Shown in pieces: positions 41,518 through 50,952 of a stretch of 64,000 nucleotides of DNA. A program made the position numbers and the translations under genes. Location of the stretch: positions 3,684,199 through 3,748,198 of the forward strand of contig CM001633.1 in assembly GCA_000309945.1 (NCBI GenBank). The letters are read 5' to 3'. The notes below the pieces were generated by a model. The model made no database searches. It saw nothing but the letters and a program-made list of their open reading frames with translations, and was not told where the DNA came from. Origin of the DNA: Leptolyngbyaceae cyanobacterium JSC-12 (GTDB taxonomy: Bacteria > Cyanobacteriota > Cyanobacteriia > Leptolyngbyales > Leptolyngbyaceae). Position 1 is the first letter of the stretch; every line of letters starts with the position of its first letter.

Positions 41518-42041
41518 AATGAACTACCCCGCTGCAAGCAGACGGGGTATCAGAATCAAAAAAGAGTAAGCTGCTCATCTCGGTGTAGCTTGAGATATTC
41601 GTTACCCTGATTTTTGACGTAGTTCGCAATCATCCCTTCATCCCCGTGTTTCCCAACTGTACTTGCAAAATAGCCATCACTCCAAAACTCTCCACCCCAT
41701 AGCTTTTGCTTCACCTGAGGACAACGCCGAAACACTTCCCTTGCGGTCAAACTCTTGATCATTTTGACCAATTTGGTCACGCTGTATGTCGGCACCGATT
41801 GGACTAAAAAGTGCACATGGTCTTTGTCTACACCGATTTCTATAAATTTAATCTCGTAGCGTTTCTCAATCTCCAGGCAAACTTCTCGCAAAACTTCATC
41901 GACCTGTTCATCAAACACAGCCCGCCGATACTTTGCTGGAAACACAAGGTGGTATAGCAAAACCGTAACGTTATGACTTTTGTGGATGTACTCGCTCATC
42001 CCTGCATTTTACGCTGCAGAGCAGCGGGGAATTGACCCATA
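41518..42041 (-). mobile_element. IS200/IS605-family element, tnpA only
   Basis: 524-bp insertion with a single transposase gene. Both ends have hairpins: CGCTGC-TCT-GCAGCG at 42012-42026 and a CCCCG/CGGGG-based stem at 41525-41549. There is no target-site duplication beyond a 3-bp TAT ambiguity (41515-41517 or 42039-42041), as expected for single-strand transposition. It interrupts the cytochrome b-like gene. Confidence 0.85.
41556..41999 (-). CDS. tnpA: IS200/IS605 transposase TnpA (HUH/Y1)
   Basis: 147-residue single-strand transposase. The HUH motif HVH is at 61-63 (DKDHVHFLVQ) and the catalytic Tyr is Tyr127 in ANYVKNQ. The protein appears intact, with a GGGATG start context, so the element may be active. 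No tnpB accompanies it. Its orientation is the same as the interrupted gene. Confidence 0.94.
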   Translation of the reverse strand: MSEYIHKSHNVTVLLYHLVFPAKYRRAVFDEQVDEVLREVCLEIEKRYEIKFIEIGVDKDHVHFLVQSVPTYSVTKLVKMIKSLTAREVFRRCPQVKQKLWGGEFWSDGYFASTVGKHGDEGMIANYVKNQGNEYLKLHRDEQLTLF

Positions 42042-42264
42042 GAGATTAAACGCTAGGAGTGCCCCAGTCACAGCAGCCAAACCAGTTAACGTCAGAATGC
42101 TAACAGCCAAAATTGTTGAAAGGCGGCGAAGCAAAAATGTGGAAGATTTCATAGTGGTACACGGTGCCTAAGAATAATGTGTACTTTTGCTAAGTATAAT
42201 TTTAACGAAATATTAAACCCCAAGGCTATGGCGTTTGCTAGACTTTGCATCGAGCTTGATTGCC

Positions 42265-42768
42265 ATGGCGAGATACCCAATGATGCCGAATGACTCAAAT
42301 AACTCATCAACAGACAACATCATTCAAGACCCGCGAGCCAGAGTCGCCTTGGCAATTTTGTGCCAGGATGGAAAGTTTTTGATGCAACTTCGAGATGACT
42401 ATCCCCACATTCTGTACCCTGGACATTGGGGTTTCTTTGGTGGGCATCTGGAGCCAGGGGAAACTCCGGAGCAGGGGGTGAAACGGGAGTTGGTAGAAGA
42501 GATCGGCTACTGTCCACCCACCTTGATTCCTTATCATCTTCAGGCAGATTCTCAGGTGATTCGCCATGTTTACTACGGCAACCTGGAGGTAGACTTAAGC
42601 AAACTGGTGCTAACGGAAGGAATGGATCTGGATCTGCTTACACCGGAGGATATTCAGCGAGGCGATCGCTACTCGACACGAATTGGGCAAGTCCGACCGC
42701 TGGGAGCACCCCATCGCCAGATTTTGCTGGAATTTATCGAGCGCTTTGGCTCAAAATTGAAGAAATAA
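42265..42768 (+). CDS. Nudix hydrolase
   Basis: 167 residues from the ATG at 42265; a further in-frame ATG at 42283 is equally possible, and the upstream TTG is unlikely. The full Nudix box GHLEPGETPEQGVKRELVEEIG matches Gx5Ex7REUxEExGU. N-terminal ARVALAILCQDGKFLMQLRDD and C-terminal VRPLGAPHRQILLEFIERF are typical of sugar-nucleotide or dNTP pyrophosphohydrolases. The substrate cannot be told. It is followed 16 bp later by thiS. Confidence 0.88.
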   Translation: MARYPMMPNDSNNSSTDNIIQDPRARVALAILCQDGKFLMQLRDDYPHILYPGHWGFFGGHLEPGETPEQGVKRELVEEIGYCPPTLIPYHLQADSQVIRHVYYGNLEVDLSKLVLTEGMDLDLLTPEDIQRGDRYSTRIGQVRPLGAPHRQILLEFIERFGSKLKK

Positions 42769-42784
42769 GCGAACATTTAGCGAA

Positions 42785-42997
42785 ATGTCCGAGAAAATAT
42801 CGCTACAAGTGAATGGAGAAGTACGGCAGTGTAGTCCTAATACCCGACTGCCCGATTTTTTACAGCAGCTAGGGATGAATCCGCGCATGGTTGCTGTGGA
42901 ATACAATGGTGAGATTTTGCATCGCCAATTTTGGGAAAGTACTGAAATTCAACCAGGCGATCGCTTAGAAGTGGTCACAATTGTTGGGGGTGGTTGA
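42785..42997 (+). CDS. thiS: Sulfur carrier protein ThiS
   Basis: 70-residue beta-grasp protein that carries thiocarboxylate sulfur for the thiazole of thiamine. The C-terminus VTIVGGG has the adenylation-competent Gly-Gly end. The fold pattern is SLQVNGEVRQCSPNTRLPDFLQQLG. It is close to the Nudix gene and may be co-transcribed; no thiG or thiF is nearby. Confidence 0.9.
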   Translation: MSEKISLQVNGEVRQCSPNTRLPDFLQQLGMNPRMVAVEYNGEILHRQFWESTEIQPGDRLEVVTIVGGG

Positions 42998-43206
42998 TTT
43001 AGTAGTTGATTGATTAGTGGTTGATTGAACAGTCTTCTCCGACTGGGTAATTTTGCCTTCAGCACGCACTAACCTTACAGATCTAACTGTACCTTGTAGC
43101 TCTAACTATAGAGATTTTTTCCATCCAAGATAATGTCCCGCTTTAACCGAAGCTCTTTTATAACCCAAGCTTTTTTAATTTAACCGATTTATTTAATTTA
43201 ATTGAG

Positions 43207-43986
43207 CTATACGTAGCGTGTGAGTTGCACTCGATAGCGGTCTTTCTTAGTCACTGCGACCTCGCCAACCTCAACCCGTCCTTTGCCCCGAATCGCAATC
43301 AAATCCTTAGCTTTCACAACGTAGCTAGCGCTGGTGGTTTCCTTCCAATTCACTCGCACCTCTCCAGCTTCAATCAAATCCACCATTTTGTTGCGTGAGA
43401 TGCCAAACCCTGCAGAGGCGATCGCATCCAAACGCATAGACGCTTCTACGGTTGTCATCTCTTTCTTCTTCGGTTCGCGAATTTTGAGTTCATCGAAGGC
43501 GATCGCACGAGTTTTGACGGGTACCGAGCGTACCTGCGTCAGGTTCATGATTAGGAATTCCACCATCTCAGGCACCACGATTGCCTGGGCACCCCGTTCT
43601 CCCAATACCAAAACATCACCCACTTTGTCGCGCACAATGCCCGTTCCCAAAATCGCACCCAAAAAGTCTCGATGGGTTGCTGGATCAAACAGAAAATTGC
43701 CTGCAATTTCCAAAGCAGACAGGGAAACCTGCTCGACTGACAATGGCAGTTCAGCGCGCGCGATCGCTAACCGCTGCCGTTCTGCTTGCAGATACCCTCC
43801 CCAGGCAACCATCTGCACTTCCGTTAAACAGGAAAAAACCTCCTGAATCTCAGCCAGTTCGGGTGGCGATAAGAAATCAGTGCAAACAACTTCCCAGGTT
43901 TTAATTGCTAGTTCTGACTGATCGATGACCCGTGCGATCGCCTCGCGATTCTCAACTCCCTTTAGCAAATCATCTCGCGGCAACAT
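43207..43986 (-). CDS. Photosystem II S4-domain protein (YlmH-like)
   Basis: 259 residues. The C-terminal S4 RNA-binding domain (about 182-245: MRLDAIASAGFGISRNKMVDLIEAGEVRVNWKET) follows a YlmH-type N-terminal region. This family is annotated as a PSII S4-domain protein in cyanobacteria, but a direct photosystem role is uncertain; ribosome rescue is known for bacterial YlmH relatives. Its start lies 8 bp from the stop of prfA. Confidence 0.85.
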   Translation of the reverse strand: MLPRDDLLKGVENREAIARVIDQSELAIKTWEVVCTDFLSPPELAEIQEVFSCLTEVQMVAWGGYLQAERQRLAIARAELPLSVEQVSLSALEIAGNFLFDPATHRDFLGAILGTGIVRDKVGDVLVLGERGAQAIVVPEMVEFLIMNLTQVRSVPVKTRAIAFDELKIREPKKKEMTTVEASMRLDAIASAGFGISRNKMVDLIEAGEVRVNWKETTSASYVVKAKDLIAIRGKGRVEVGEVAVTKKDRYRVQLTRYV

Positions 43987-43994
43987 GATTACAA

Positions 43995-45110
43995 CTAAGC
44001 AACCGAAGGTTGACCATTACTTTCTTCTGCCGCCAATTGTTCCAGGCGCTCTTGTTGATCTCGTGCAATACAGGTCTGAATCAACTCTTCAATGTCTCCT
44101 TCTAACACAGGAGCCAGCGAGAAATTCTGATTCAAACGATGATCAGTTACCCGATTGTCTTTGTAATTGTAAGTCCGAATTTTTTCAGAGCGGGCACCCG
44201 TTCCCACTTGCATCAACCGGGCGGACCGAACCGCTGCCTGCTGTTCTTGCAACTTCATCTCGTACAACTTTGCTCGCAAGATTTGCATTGCCCGTTCACG
44301 GTTCTGAAGCTGCGATCGCTCTTCCATGCACTTAATACGAATGCCAGTCGGTTTATGCAACAGATCAACCGCTGTTTCCACCTTGTTCACGTTTTGCCCA
44401 CCAGCGCCACCTGAGCGCATCGTGGTCATTTCAATATCCTTCGGATCGATGTGAACATCTACTTCGTCTACTTCCGGCATCACTGCAACAGTTGCAGTAG
44501 AAGTATGAACACGACCCTGCGCTTCTGTGACGGGAACTCGTTGGACTCGGTGTACCCCTGCTTCAAACTTGAGCTTACTGTAAACGCGATCGCCCTGAAT
44601 CTCCAGAATCGCTTCCTTAAAACCACCCATATCGGCAGGAGACTCACTCACCAGCTTAATCCGCCATCCCTGCGTCTCTGCATAACGCGAATACAACCTT
44701 AGCAAATCACCAACCCAGATACTAGCTTCATCACCACCCGCGCCAGCTCGAATTTCCAGCATGATGTTCTTGTCATCATTAGGATCGCTAGGTAACAGCA
44801 AGATCTTGAGCCGAGTTTCTAACTCTTCAAGCTTACTCTCTAAATCTTCAACTTCCAGCATCGCCATCTCCTGAAGCTCAAGATCCCCACCTGCTTCTTT
44901 TAAGATCTGCCGTGCTCCAGCCAGTTGTTCCTGAGCCTGCTTCCAGGTTTCAAAAGTCGCAACAACTTCTTCCAAAGAAGAACGCACCTTCGCTAACTTT
45001 TGAAACTCAGCCGGATCTTTCGCCACATCTGGGTCAGCCAGTCGTCGCGTTAGCTCATCAAACGTCTGTTCAACGGAGTTCAGCTTGTCAAGCAGGTAAG
45101 CTTCAGCCAT
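43995..45110 (-). CDS. prfA: Peptide chain release factor 1
   Basis: 371-residue RF1 reading UAA and UAG. The GGQ motif in [17 protein letters not shown], near residue 237, triggers peptidyl-tRNA hydrolysis; the codon-recognition region lies before it. The N-terminal coiled coil begins [20 protein letters not shown]. It follows rpmE and ends the ribosomal cluster, as in many cyanobacteria. Confidence 0.96.
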   Translation of the reverse strand: MAEAYLLDKLNSVEQTFDELTRRLADPDVAKDPAEFQKLAKVRSSLEEVVATFETWKQAQEQLAGARQILKEAGGDLELQEMAMLEVEDLESKLEELETRLKILLLPSDPNDDKNIMLEIRAGAGGDEASIWVGDLLRLYSRYAETQGWRIKLVSESPADMGGFKEAILEIQGDRVYSKLKFEAGVHRVQRVPVTEAQGRVHTSTATVAVMPEVDEVDVHIDPKDIEMTTMRSGGAGGQNVNKVETAVDLLHKPTGIRIKCMEERSQLQNRERAMQILRAKLYEMKLQEQQAAVRSARLMQVGTGARSEKIRTYNYKDNRVTDHRLNQNFSLAPVLEGDIEELIQTCIARDQQERLEQLAAEESNGQPSVA

Positions 45111-45171
45111 ATTAAATCGGTAAATAAGCAGGAAAGTAAGCAGAAGTTAGAGAGTTCAATAACTCCAGTTC

Positions 45172-45405
45172 CTACTTTTTGTCTTGTCCAGACCCCTCAT
45201 CCATCATGCCGTACTTCCGCAAGAAGCGCTCAACTCGACCTTCAGTATCAATAATCTTCTGAGTTCCGGTAAAGAAGGGATGATTCCCTGACCACACATC
45301 AACGTGCAGCTCGGGCTTGGTTGAACCAACTGTCATCACAACTTCGCCATTACAGTAGACTTTCGCTTCGGGATACCAGGTAGGGTGAATATCAGGCTTT
45401 GCCAT
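45172..45405 (-). CDS. rpmE: 50S ribosomal protein L31
   Basis: 77-residue L31. Only one of the four zinc cysteines is present (Cys18), so it is the zinc-free (C-minus) form, with the typical VDVWSGNHPFFTGTQKIID. It lies 75 bp after rpsI and before prfA. Confidence 0.95.
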   Translation of the reverse strand: MAKPDIHPTWYPEAKVYCNGEVVMTVGSTKPELHVDVWSGNHPFFTGTQKIIDTEGRVERFLRKYGMMDEGSGQDKK

Positions 45406-45480
45406 GGCTCAATCTCTAAAACATCTCTAACTAAACTAATTCTAACGAGAACACGTAATGCGAAAACAGCACGCAGGCAA

Positions 45481-45888
45481 TTACCGTTTGGAGAACTGAG
45501 GTGCTTTTCGAGCCTTACGCAAACCGTATTTTTTCCGCTCTTTCGCACGAGGATCACGGGTTAGGTAGCCCTCTATTTTCAGGGGCTTACGATTGTCAGG
45601 ATCCAGTTGACACAGTGCACGAGCCACCCCTAACCGAACTGCATCAGCCTGCCCTGTCAAACCTCCTCCTCGAGCATTCACCAGCACATCGTATTCGTTT
45701 TCCAATCCCAGGGTCTCTAAGGGGGCTTTCGCTACAGCCAAATAACTTGGGTTAAACTGCAAATACGAGTCACCGGGTCTGCCGTTAATGATTAGTTGAC
45801 CGTTACCAGGAACCAATCGCACGCGGGCGATCGCCGATTTGCGACGCCCCGTTCCAAAATACATAACACGCCCTTCCGTTGCTTGCAT
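45481..45888 (-). CDS. rpsI: 30S ribosomal protein S9
   Basis: 135 residues with [19 protein letters not shown] at the start and the basic tail [17 protein letters not shown] that reaches toward the P-site tRNA. Its ATG overlaps the rplM stop (TAATG), implying coupled translation. Confidence 0.97.
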   Translation of the reverse strand: MQATEGRVMYFGTGRRKSAIARVRLVPGNGQLIINGRPGDSYLQFNPSYLAVAKAPLETLGLENEYDVLVNARGGGLTGQADAVRLGVARALCQLDPDNRKPLKIEGYLTRDPRAKERKKYGLRKARKAPQFSKR

Positions 45889-46346
45889 TAAGAATTCCCT
45901 CCTGGAATAGTGATAATTTCAAGGGGTTGAGGTTGTTGAGCTTGATGAGGATGCTCGGGTCCGGCATAGACCTTCAGCTTTGTAAACAACTGTCTGCCCA
46001 GTGCATTTTTAGGCAACATGCCCTTCACAGCCTGTTCAATAATGCGTTCAGGAATACGAGCCTGCAGTTTGGCAAACGTTTCGACCTTCATGCCGCCAGG
46101 ACGCCCAGAATGACGACGGTAAAGCTTCTGGGTTCGTTTCTTGCCAGTCACATCAATCTTCTCGGCATTCACAATGATGACAAAGTCACCCGTATCCATC
46201 GAAGGTGTGTAGGTCGGTTTGTTTTTACCCCGCAGCACACGAGCAACTTCAGTAGCGAGTCGCCCCAAGCGCTGATTCGTTGCATCAACGATGTACCAAT
46301 TACGCTCGACCGCATCTAAAGGAGGAAGATAAGTCTTGTTCATCAC
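45888..46346 (-). CDS. rplM: 50S ribosomal protein L13
   Basis: 152-residue L13, an early assembly protein of the large subunit. Markers are [25 protein letters not shown] and [16 protein letters not shown]. It is paired with rpsI as in most bacteria and follows truA after 64 bp. Confidence 0.97.
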   Translation of the reverse strand: MMNKTYLPPLDAVERNWYIVDATNQRLGRLATEVARVLRGKNKPTYTPSMDTGDFVIIVNAEKIDVTGKKRTQKLYRRHSGRPGGMKVETFAKLQARIPERIIEQAVKGMLPKNALGRQLFTKLKVYAGPEHPHQAQQPQPLEIITIPGGNS

Positions 46347-46410
46347 AGTCTTTCCTGAGAATCAAATTCACCACTTAAACCAAAACCAAAACTCATAACT
46401 AAAAACTAAA

Positions 46411-47262
46411 CTAATTAGCCATACTGTCTAATCTAGAGAAAGAAGAGAAAACAAACATGGGTTGGGTATCAAACCAAATATCTGGAGAAAACGGAAAATC
46501 CGCATATCCCACTCTTAGAAGACAAAGCCCGTGCGGTGGTGCCGCATACTTTACCTCAGAGCGGCGTTGAGCAAGCCAAAGTTCGGTAAAGCTACTAGGA
46601 GAACGATCCCCCCGACCAACTTGCACTAACAACCCAACCAGAAGACGCATCATGCCATACAAAAAGCCACTTGCCTGAACTTCAATCGAAATAAAAGGTC
46701 CAAACCGACGACACTCAGCCACCTGTAAATCTACCCATGAATGGGGACGCTTTGAACCTGCTCGATGAAACGCTGCAAGATGATGACGACCAACCAATGG
46801 ATCAAGGGCCTCCTGCATTAGAGATTCGTCTAATGGCTCATGATAGTAGTGCCATGAAAAAGGACGAACAAAGAGGTTAGGACGTGCTTCCGTATAGAGC
46901 AGGTAGCGATAACGTCGCCAAATTGCCGAGAATCGAGCATGCCATGCAGAAGAAACTGACGCCGACGCCCGAATTAGAATATCGCCTGGGAGACGAGAAT
47001 TTAAAATATCTGCCCACCGATGAGCTGGGACTTGCCCTGGTGCTTCAAAATGAGCAACCTGAGCAGCCGCATGAACACCAGTATCTGTACGACCTGCTCC
47101 ATGAATTCTAACGGGATGCCCAATCACACTATGTAGAGCTTGCTCAATTTCATCCTGCACAGTGCGATAGTTTGGTTGCCATTGCCAACCATGAAAATGA
47201 GTGCCCAGGTATTGAATTACCAGGGCAACACGTTGAGTTGGCTGTGGGGCATTCGCAAGCAT
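46411..47262 (-). CDS. truA: tRNA pseudouridine synthase A
   Basis: 283-residue enzyme modifying positions 38-40 of the tRNA anticodon arm. The catalytic Asp60 is in GAGRTDTGVHA. The N-terminus VALVIQYLGTHFHGWQWQPNYRTVQDEIE and a central SRRYLLYTE-like RRYRYLLYTEARP are typical. It sits 8 bp after rplQ in the alpha part of the cluster. Confidence 0.95.
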   Translation of the reverse strand: MLANAPQPTQRVALVIQYLGTHFHGWQWQPNYRTVQDEIEQALHSVIGHPVRIHGAGRTDTGVHAAAQVAHFEAPGQVPAHRWADILNSRLPGDILIRASASVSSAWHARFSAIWRRYRYLLYTEARPNLFVRPFSWHYYHEPLDESLMQEALDPLVGRHHLAAFHRAGSKRPHSWVDLQVAECRRFGPFISIEVQASGFLYGMMRLLVGLLVQVGRGDRSPSSFTELWLAQRRSEVKYAAPPHGLCLLRVGYADFPFSPDIWFDTQPMFVFSSFSRLDSMAN

Positions 47263-47270
47263 TACTGGAA

Positions 47271-47621
47271 CTAGGTCAATTCAATAATCGACATTTCTGC
47301 ATTGTCTCCTCGACGAGGAACTGTTCGCAAAATTCGGGTGTAACCACCATTGCGATCGCCATAACGAGCATTAGCCTGTTCAAACAGCGCATGAACAAGC
47401 TGCTTATCATAGATGTAGCCCATCGCCTGACGACGGGCTGAAAGAGAACCATCTTTCGCTAAAGTAATCATGCGTTCGGCTTCAGACCGCACTGCACGAG
47501 CACGTGCCTTAGTTGTTGTAATTCGACCATTCCGAATCAACTCAGTCGTAAGCGCTCTCAAGAGAGCCTTGCGCTGATCGGCAGGTTTGCCTAATTGTGG
47601 AACACGACAGCGATGACGCAT
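47271..47621 (-). CDS. rplQ: 50S ribosomal protein L17
   Basis: 116 residues from the ATG at 47621, giving the standard [22 protein letters not shown]; the open frame before it is not used. It contains [25 protein letters not shown]. It follows rpoA, the conserved order of the alpha operon. Confidence 0.96.
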   Translation of the reverse strand: MRHRCRVPQLGKPADQRKALLRALTTELIRNGRITTTKARARAVRSEAERMITLAKDGSLSARRQAMGYIYDKQLVHALFEQANARYGDRNGGYTRILRTVPRRGDNAEMSIIELT

Positions 47622-47676
47622 AAAACAAATAAAGTAACTTCTACAACTCTCGTTAACAAACCCTAAAAACAATCAA

Positions 47677-48627
47677 CTAGTGGTTGTTTTTAGAAGATTT
47701 TTCTTGAGGCAATGTGATCCCCAATCGCTGCTGTAGGGCTTCTACTACTTCCTCAGCAGATTTTTGCCCAAAGTTTTTGATTTCAAGCAAATCTTCCTGG
47801 GTATAATCCAGCAAATCTGATACCGAATTGATCTGAGCTCGCTTCAAGCAGTTATAGGCTCTAACAGAAAGCTGAAGCTCTTCAATCGGAATCTGATTGT
47901 TTGGATCATCTCTTTCTCCTTCATCTTCCTCCGCTGGCTCAAAGGTAATCTCTCGGAGAGGATTGAATAAATCAACGAGAATGTTTGCTGCCTGACTCAA
48001 GGCTTCTTGGGGTGTCAAACTTCCGTTCGTCCAGACTTCCATAATCAATCGGTCTTTTTCCAGCGCATCGCCAACACGCGCATCCTCAACCGAGTAATTG
48101 ACTTTACGAACTGGCATGAAGATAGAGTCAATCTGAAGAAAATCGAGCGCAGACGACTCGTCTCGCCCCTTTTCTATAGCGCGATAGCCTTTGCCTTTCT
48201 CGACTCGAAACTCAATTTCAAGAACAGCACCTGGAGACAACGTCGCAATATATTGGTTTGAATCTACTAATTCAACCTCTGATGGCAGTTCAAAATGAGC
48301 CGTTGTAACAGTCATTGGACCCTGAACCATCAAACGCCCAATTTGGGGCTGTGAAGAATAACTCTTCAAAACCACCTTCTTCATATTAAGCAAGATGTCT
48401 AAGACATCCTCCCGCACTCCAGGAATCGTAGCAAATTCATGGCTTACACCTGCAATTCGCACAGCCGTAATCGCCGTCCCTTCAAGGTTAGAAAGCAATA
48501 CACGACGTAGAGCGTTACCAAGCGTGGTTCCCTGACCACGCTCAAGCGGTTCTATCACAAACCGACTAATTTGACTCTGATCCCTTTCGGTTTTAGTCTC
48601 TACACATTCAACTTGAAACTGTACCAC
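47677..48627 (-). CDS. rpoA: RNA polymerase alpha subunit
   Basis: 316 residues. The N-terminal dimerisation domain (about 1-230) has the GTTLGNALRRVLLSNLEGTA motif. The C-terminal helix-hairpin-helix domain (about 250-310: ELQLSVRAYNCLKRAQINSVSDL, KNFGQKSAEEVVEAL) binds UP elements and activators. The linker is acidic (PAEEDEGERDD). Confidence 0.98.
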   Translation of the reverse strand: MVQFQVECVETKTERDQSQISRFVIEPLERGQGTTLGNALRRVLLSNLEGTAITAVRIAGVSHEFATIPGVREDVLDILLNMKKVVLKSYSSQPQIGRLMVQGPMTVTTAHFELPSEVELVDSNQYIATLSPGAVLEIEFRVEKGKGYRAIEKGRDESSALDFLQIDSIFMPVRKVNYSVEDARVGDALEKDRLIMEVWTNGSLTPQEALSQAANILVDLFNPLREITFEPAEEDEGERDDPNNQIPIEELQLSVRAYNCLKRAQINSVSDLLDYTQEDLLEIKNFGQKSAEEVVEALQQRLGITLPQEKSSKNNH

Positions 48628-48783
48628 CGAGCGACCTCCCCCTCTAAATCACAAACGGTCAAACCTCTAACGTAGCTATTGAACAAAGCCCTTAACCAAG
48701 CCAATCACTCTAAATGTCCGCGGCGAAGCCCATCAAATCACTAACAAAATTACTGGTTACAACCACAATCAGTGAAAAAATGG

Positions 48784-49182
48784 TTAAACCCGGCGACGCT
48801 TGGGCGGACGACAACCGTTATGAGGAATCGGTGTCACATCACGGATCAGCGTAATTTCAAGACCTGCTCCCTGCAGAGCACGGATCGCGGTTTCTCGACC
48901 TGCTCCAGGACCACTGACCATCACTTCGATCTGCCGCATACCTTGGTCAGATGCACGGCGGGCAGCATTTTCCGCCGCTGTTTGTGCCGCGAATGGGGTG
49001 CCTTTTTTGGCACCTTTGAAACCGCTTGAGCCTGCAGATGCCCAGGATATAACTTCACCATTCGTGTCCGAAATCGTCACGATCGTGTTGTTAAAGGTAG
49101 ATTGAATATATGCCACACCGTTAGGCACATTCTTCTTTTGCTTACGAGGTCCTGTTCGTTTGGATGGTTGTCTTGGTGCCAT
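48784..49182 (-). CDS. rpsK: 30S ribosomal protein S11
   Basis: 132 residues with [36 protein letters not shown] split across the core, and the C-terminal [18 protein letters not shown] typical of S11 of the platform. It follows rpsM after 151 bp. Confidence 0.97.
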   Translation of the reverse strand: MAPRQPSKRTGPRKQKKNVPNGVAYIQSTFNNTIVTISDTNGEVISWASAGSSGFKGAKKGTPFAAQTAAENAARRASDQGMRQIEVMVSGPGAGRETAIRALQGAGLEITLIRDVTPIPHNGCRPPKRRRV

Positions 49183-49333
49183 TGCTTGATCTTGATGAAT
49201 GTGGGACTGAGAGTATCAATTGCAAAGTTCTGCCGAGAGAAGAATTCAATGAAATGCTACTAAAGGCGCAAAAGAATTGATAAGGTTAATGGCAGATTCA
49301 ACCTTTCAAAACTTGCTCACACATACAGGCTAA

Positions 49334-49717
49334 CTACTTCTTACCAGGCGCTTTCTTCTTCCCTGCAACGGTACGACGACCACCGCGACGAGTTCGAGCA
49401 TTCGTTCGAGTCCTTTGTCCTCTAACGGGTAAGCCTAAGCGATGCCGCCGCCCTCGATAGGTGCCTATATCCATCAAACGCTTGATGTTCATGGACTCAA
49501 GCCGTCTTAGATCACCTTCGACTTGATAATTTCCTTCGACTTCGGCTCTCAAAGCAGCTACATCAGCATCGCTCAGATCTTTGACGCGGGTATCAGGATT
49601 CACCCCAGTCGCCTTCAGAACAGCTTTGGAACGAGTCAATCCAATTCCATAAATGTATGTCAGACCAATCTCAACTCGCTTATCACGAGGAAGGTCTACT
49701 CCGGCAATCCGTGCCAC
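49334..49717 (-). CDS. rpsM: 30S ribosomal protein S13
   Basis: 127 residues, beginning [21 protein letters not shown], with the [29 protein letters not shown] basic tail that contacts the P-site tRNA. It lies between rpmJ and rpsK. Confidence 0.97.
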   Translation of the reverse strand: MARIAGVDLPRDKRVEIGLTYIYGIGLTRSKAVLKATGVNPDTRVKDLSDADVAALRAEVEGNYQVEGDLRRLESMNIKRLMDIGTYRGRRHRLGLPVRGQRTRTNARTRRGGRRTVAGKKKAPGKK

Positions 49718-49810
49718 GCTTCTCTCCCCTAGCCCTAAGTGCTACTCAAACTAAATCATTAAGAATTTAAACTTTGCGTACTTAGCTTAAAGTCCTACAG
49801 TAACTCTGCT

Positions 49811-49924
49811 TTAACCCTGACGCTGCTTATGTTTTGGGTTGGAACAAATAACCATGACTCGACCTTTACGGCGAATAATGCGACACTTCTCGCAAATTCG
49901 TTTCACTGATGCTCGAACTTTCAT
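49811..49924 (-). CDS. rpmJ: 50S ribosomal protein L36
   Basis: 37-residue protein reading [20 protein letters not shown], then [17 protein letters not shown]. The zinc ligands Cys11, Cys14, Cys27 and His32 are all present. Its position between infA and rpsM is the standard one. Confidence 0.97.
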   Translation of the reverse strand: MKVRASVKRICEKCRIIRRKGRVMVICSNPKHKQRQG

Positions 49925-50023
49925 AATCTTCGGCGGCGCTACAAACTCAGTATATTATCAACTTTTCAACCAAAATGTCAATTTTTTACTCAGATTTCTT
50001 ATTTTGCATTGCTATTAAGGTGA

Positions 50024-50251
50024 CTATTTTTTATTGCGGAGGCGATAAGTAATTCGCCCTTTCGTCAAGTCATAGGGGGTGAGTTCTACTTTGACGCGAT
50101 CGCCTGGCAGAATTTTGATATAATTCCGCCGAATCTTGCCCGAAATATGGGCTAAGACATTAAATCCATTGTCTAAATCAACACGAAACATCGCATTTGG
50201 CAGAGACTCTGTTACTGTCCCTTCCATTTCAATCAGATCTTGTTTCGACAA
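50024..50251 (-). CDS. infA: Translation initiation factor IF-1
   Basis: 75-residue OB-fold factor binding the 30S A site: [43 protein letters not shown] and the C-terminal [16 protein letters not shown]. An AGGAGG site precedes the start. It follows adk. Confidence 0.97.
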   Translation of the reverse strand: MSKQDLIEMEGTVTESLPNAMFRVDLDNGFNVLAHISGKIRRNYIKILPGDRVKVELTPYDLTKGRITYRLRNKK

Positions 50252-50403
50252 GAGAACCTCCTAATAACTTGAGAAATAAGGGACGGATAGAATATCTTAA
50301 CGTATCTACCTAGTTTTGGGTTTAATCCTCTTCACCGAAGTGTCTTTGACCTGAACAAAAAGCTCGAATGTCTAAAAATCTCACTAAATGTCTGACCTCA
50401 AAA

Positions 50404-50952
50404 CTAAACAAGTTTTTTGAGTTGAGTAGTTACATCCTCCATAGCCTGGTTGCCATCAACCTGGATAAGCTTTTCACACCCCTGATAAAAATCAAGCAGA
50501 GGGGCCGTTTTTTCCCTATAAACTCTTAATCGATTACGAATTACCTCCTCCGTATCATCAGCACGTCCTCGCCCTAACATTCGGCTGACAAGGACATCAT
50601 CGGGGACATCCAGATTGACAACGTAGTTGTAAGGTTGATGAATCTCTGCAAGCAAATTATCTAAAAATTCGGCTTGAGGAACATTTCTGGGAAACCCATC
50701 AAGAATCCAACCAACTTGAGCATCGGTCTGAGCAAGTCGTTCGCGGATAAGATCCACTACAAGTTGATCAGGAACGAGATCGCCTTTCTCCATATAGGTT
50801 TTCGCCTGAACCCCCAAATCAGTTTGATTCGCGACGGCTAAACGTAAAATATCTCCTGTAGAAACATGAGGAACCCCCCATAGCTCAGAGACTATTTTTG
50901 CCTGGGTTCCCTTTCCTGCCCCAGGCGCTCCCAAAAAGATGAGTCGAGGCAC
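50404..50952 (-). CDS. adk: Adenylate kinase
   Basis: 182-residue short-lid adenylate kinase interconverting ATP, ADP and AMP. The P-loop is [10 protein letters not shown] (8-17), and the conserved [18 protein letters not shown] is near 80. The lid domain is the short form without zinc cysteines. Its start overlaps the secY stop by 1 bp. Confidence 0.97.
   Translation of the reverse strand: MPRLIFLGAPGAGKGTQAKIVSELWGVPHVSTGDILRLAVANQTDLGVQAKTYMEKGDLVPDQLVVDLIRERLAQTDAQVGWILDGFPRNVPQAEFLDNLLAEIHQPYNYVVNLDVPDDVLVSRMLGRGRADDTEEVIRNRLRVYREKTAPLLDFYQGCEKLIQVDGNQAMEDVTTQLKKLV

Larger units (their letters stand above)
40993..42152 (-). pseudogene. Cytochrome b6-like N-terminal domain gene split by an IS
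   Basis: The coding parts are 42152-42042 (MKSSTFLLRRLSTILAVSIL onward to LLAFNL) and 41514-40993 (EPTAGGAYRSLATVTTSVPYGWLIRRIHDLAG onward). Removing 524 bp joins them in frame through one TAT codon, giving 211 residues with four membrane helices. Haem-ligand-type histidines are seen in RRIHDLAG and 15 residues apart in LHSYVLSFGAVVLSLVHL, but the fourth position is Gln instead of His. It is probably a PetB-related membrane cytochrome of unknown partner, inactivated unless the IS excises. An internal frame from 41448 could make a truncated protein. Confidence 0.85.

Noticed and set aside
43334..43846. 170-residue frame antisense to the S4-domain gene
   Set aside because: Shadow frame; the opposite strand encodes a recognisable protein over the same bases.
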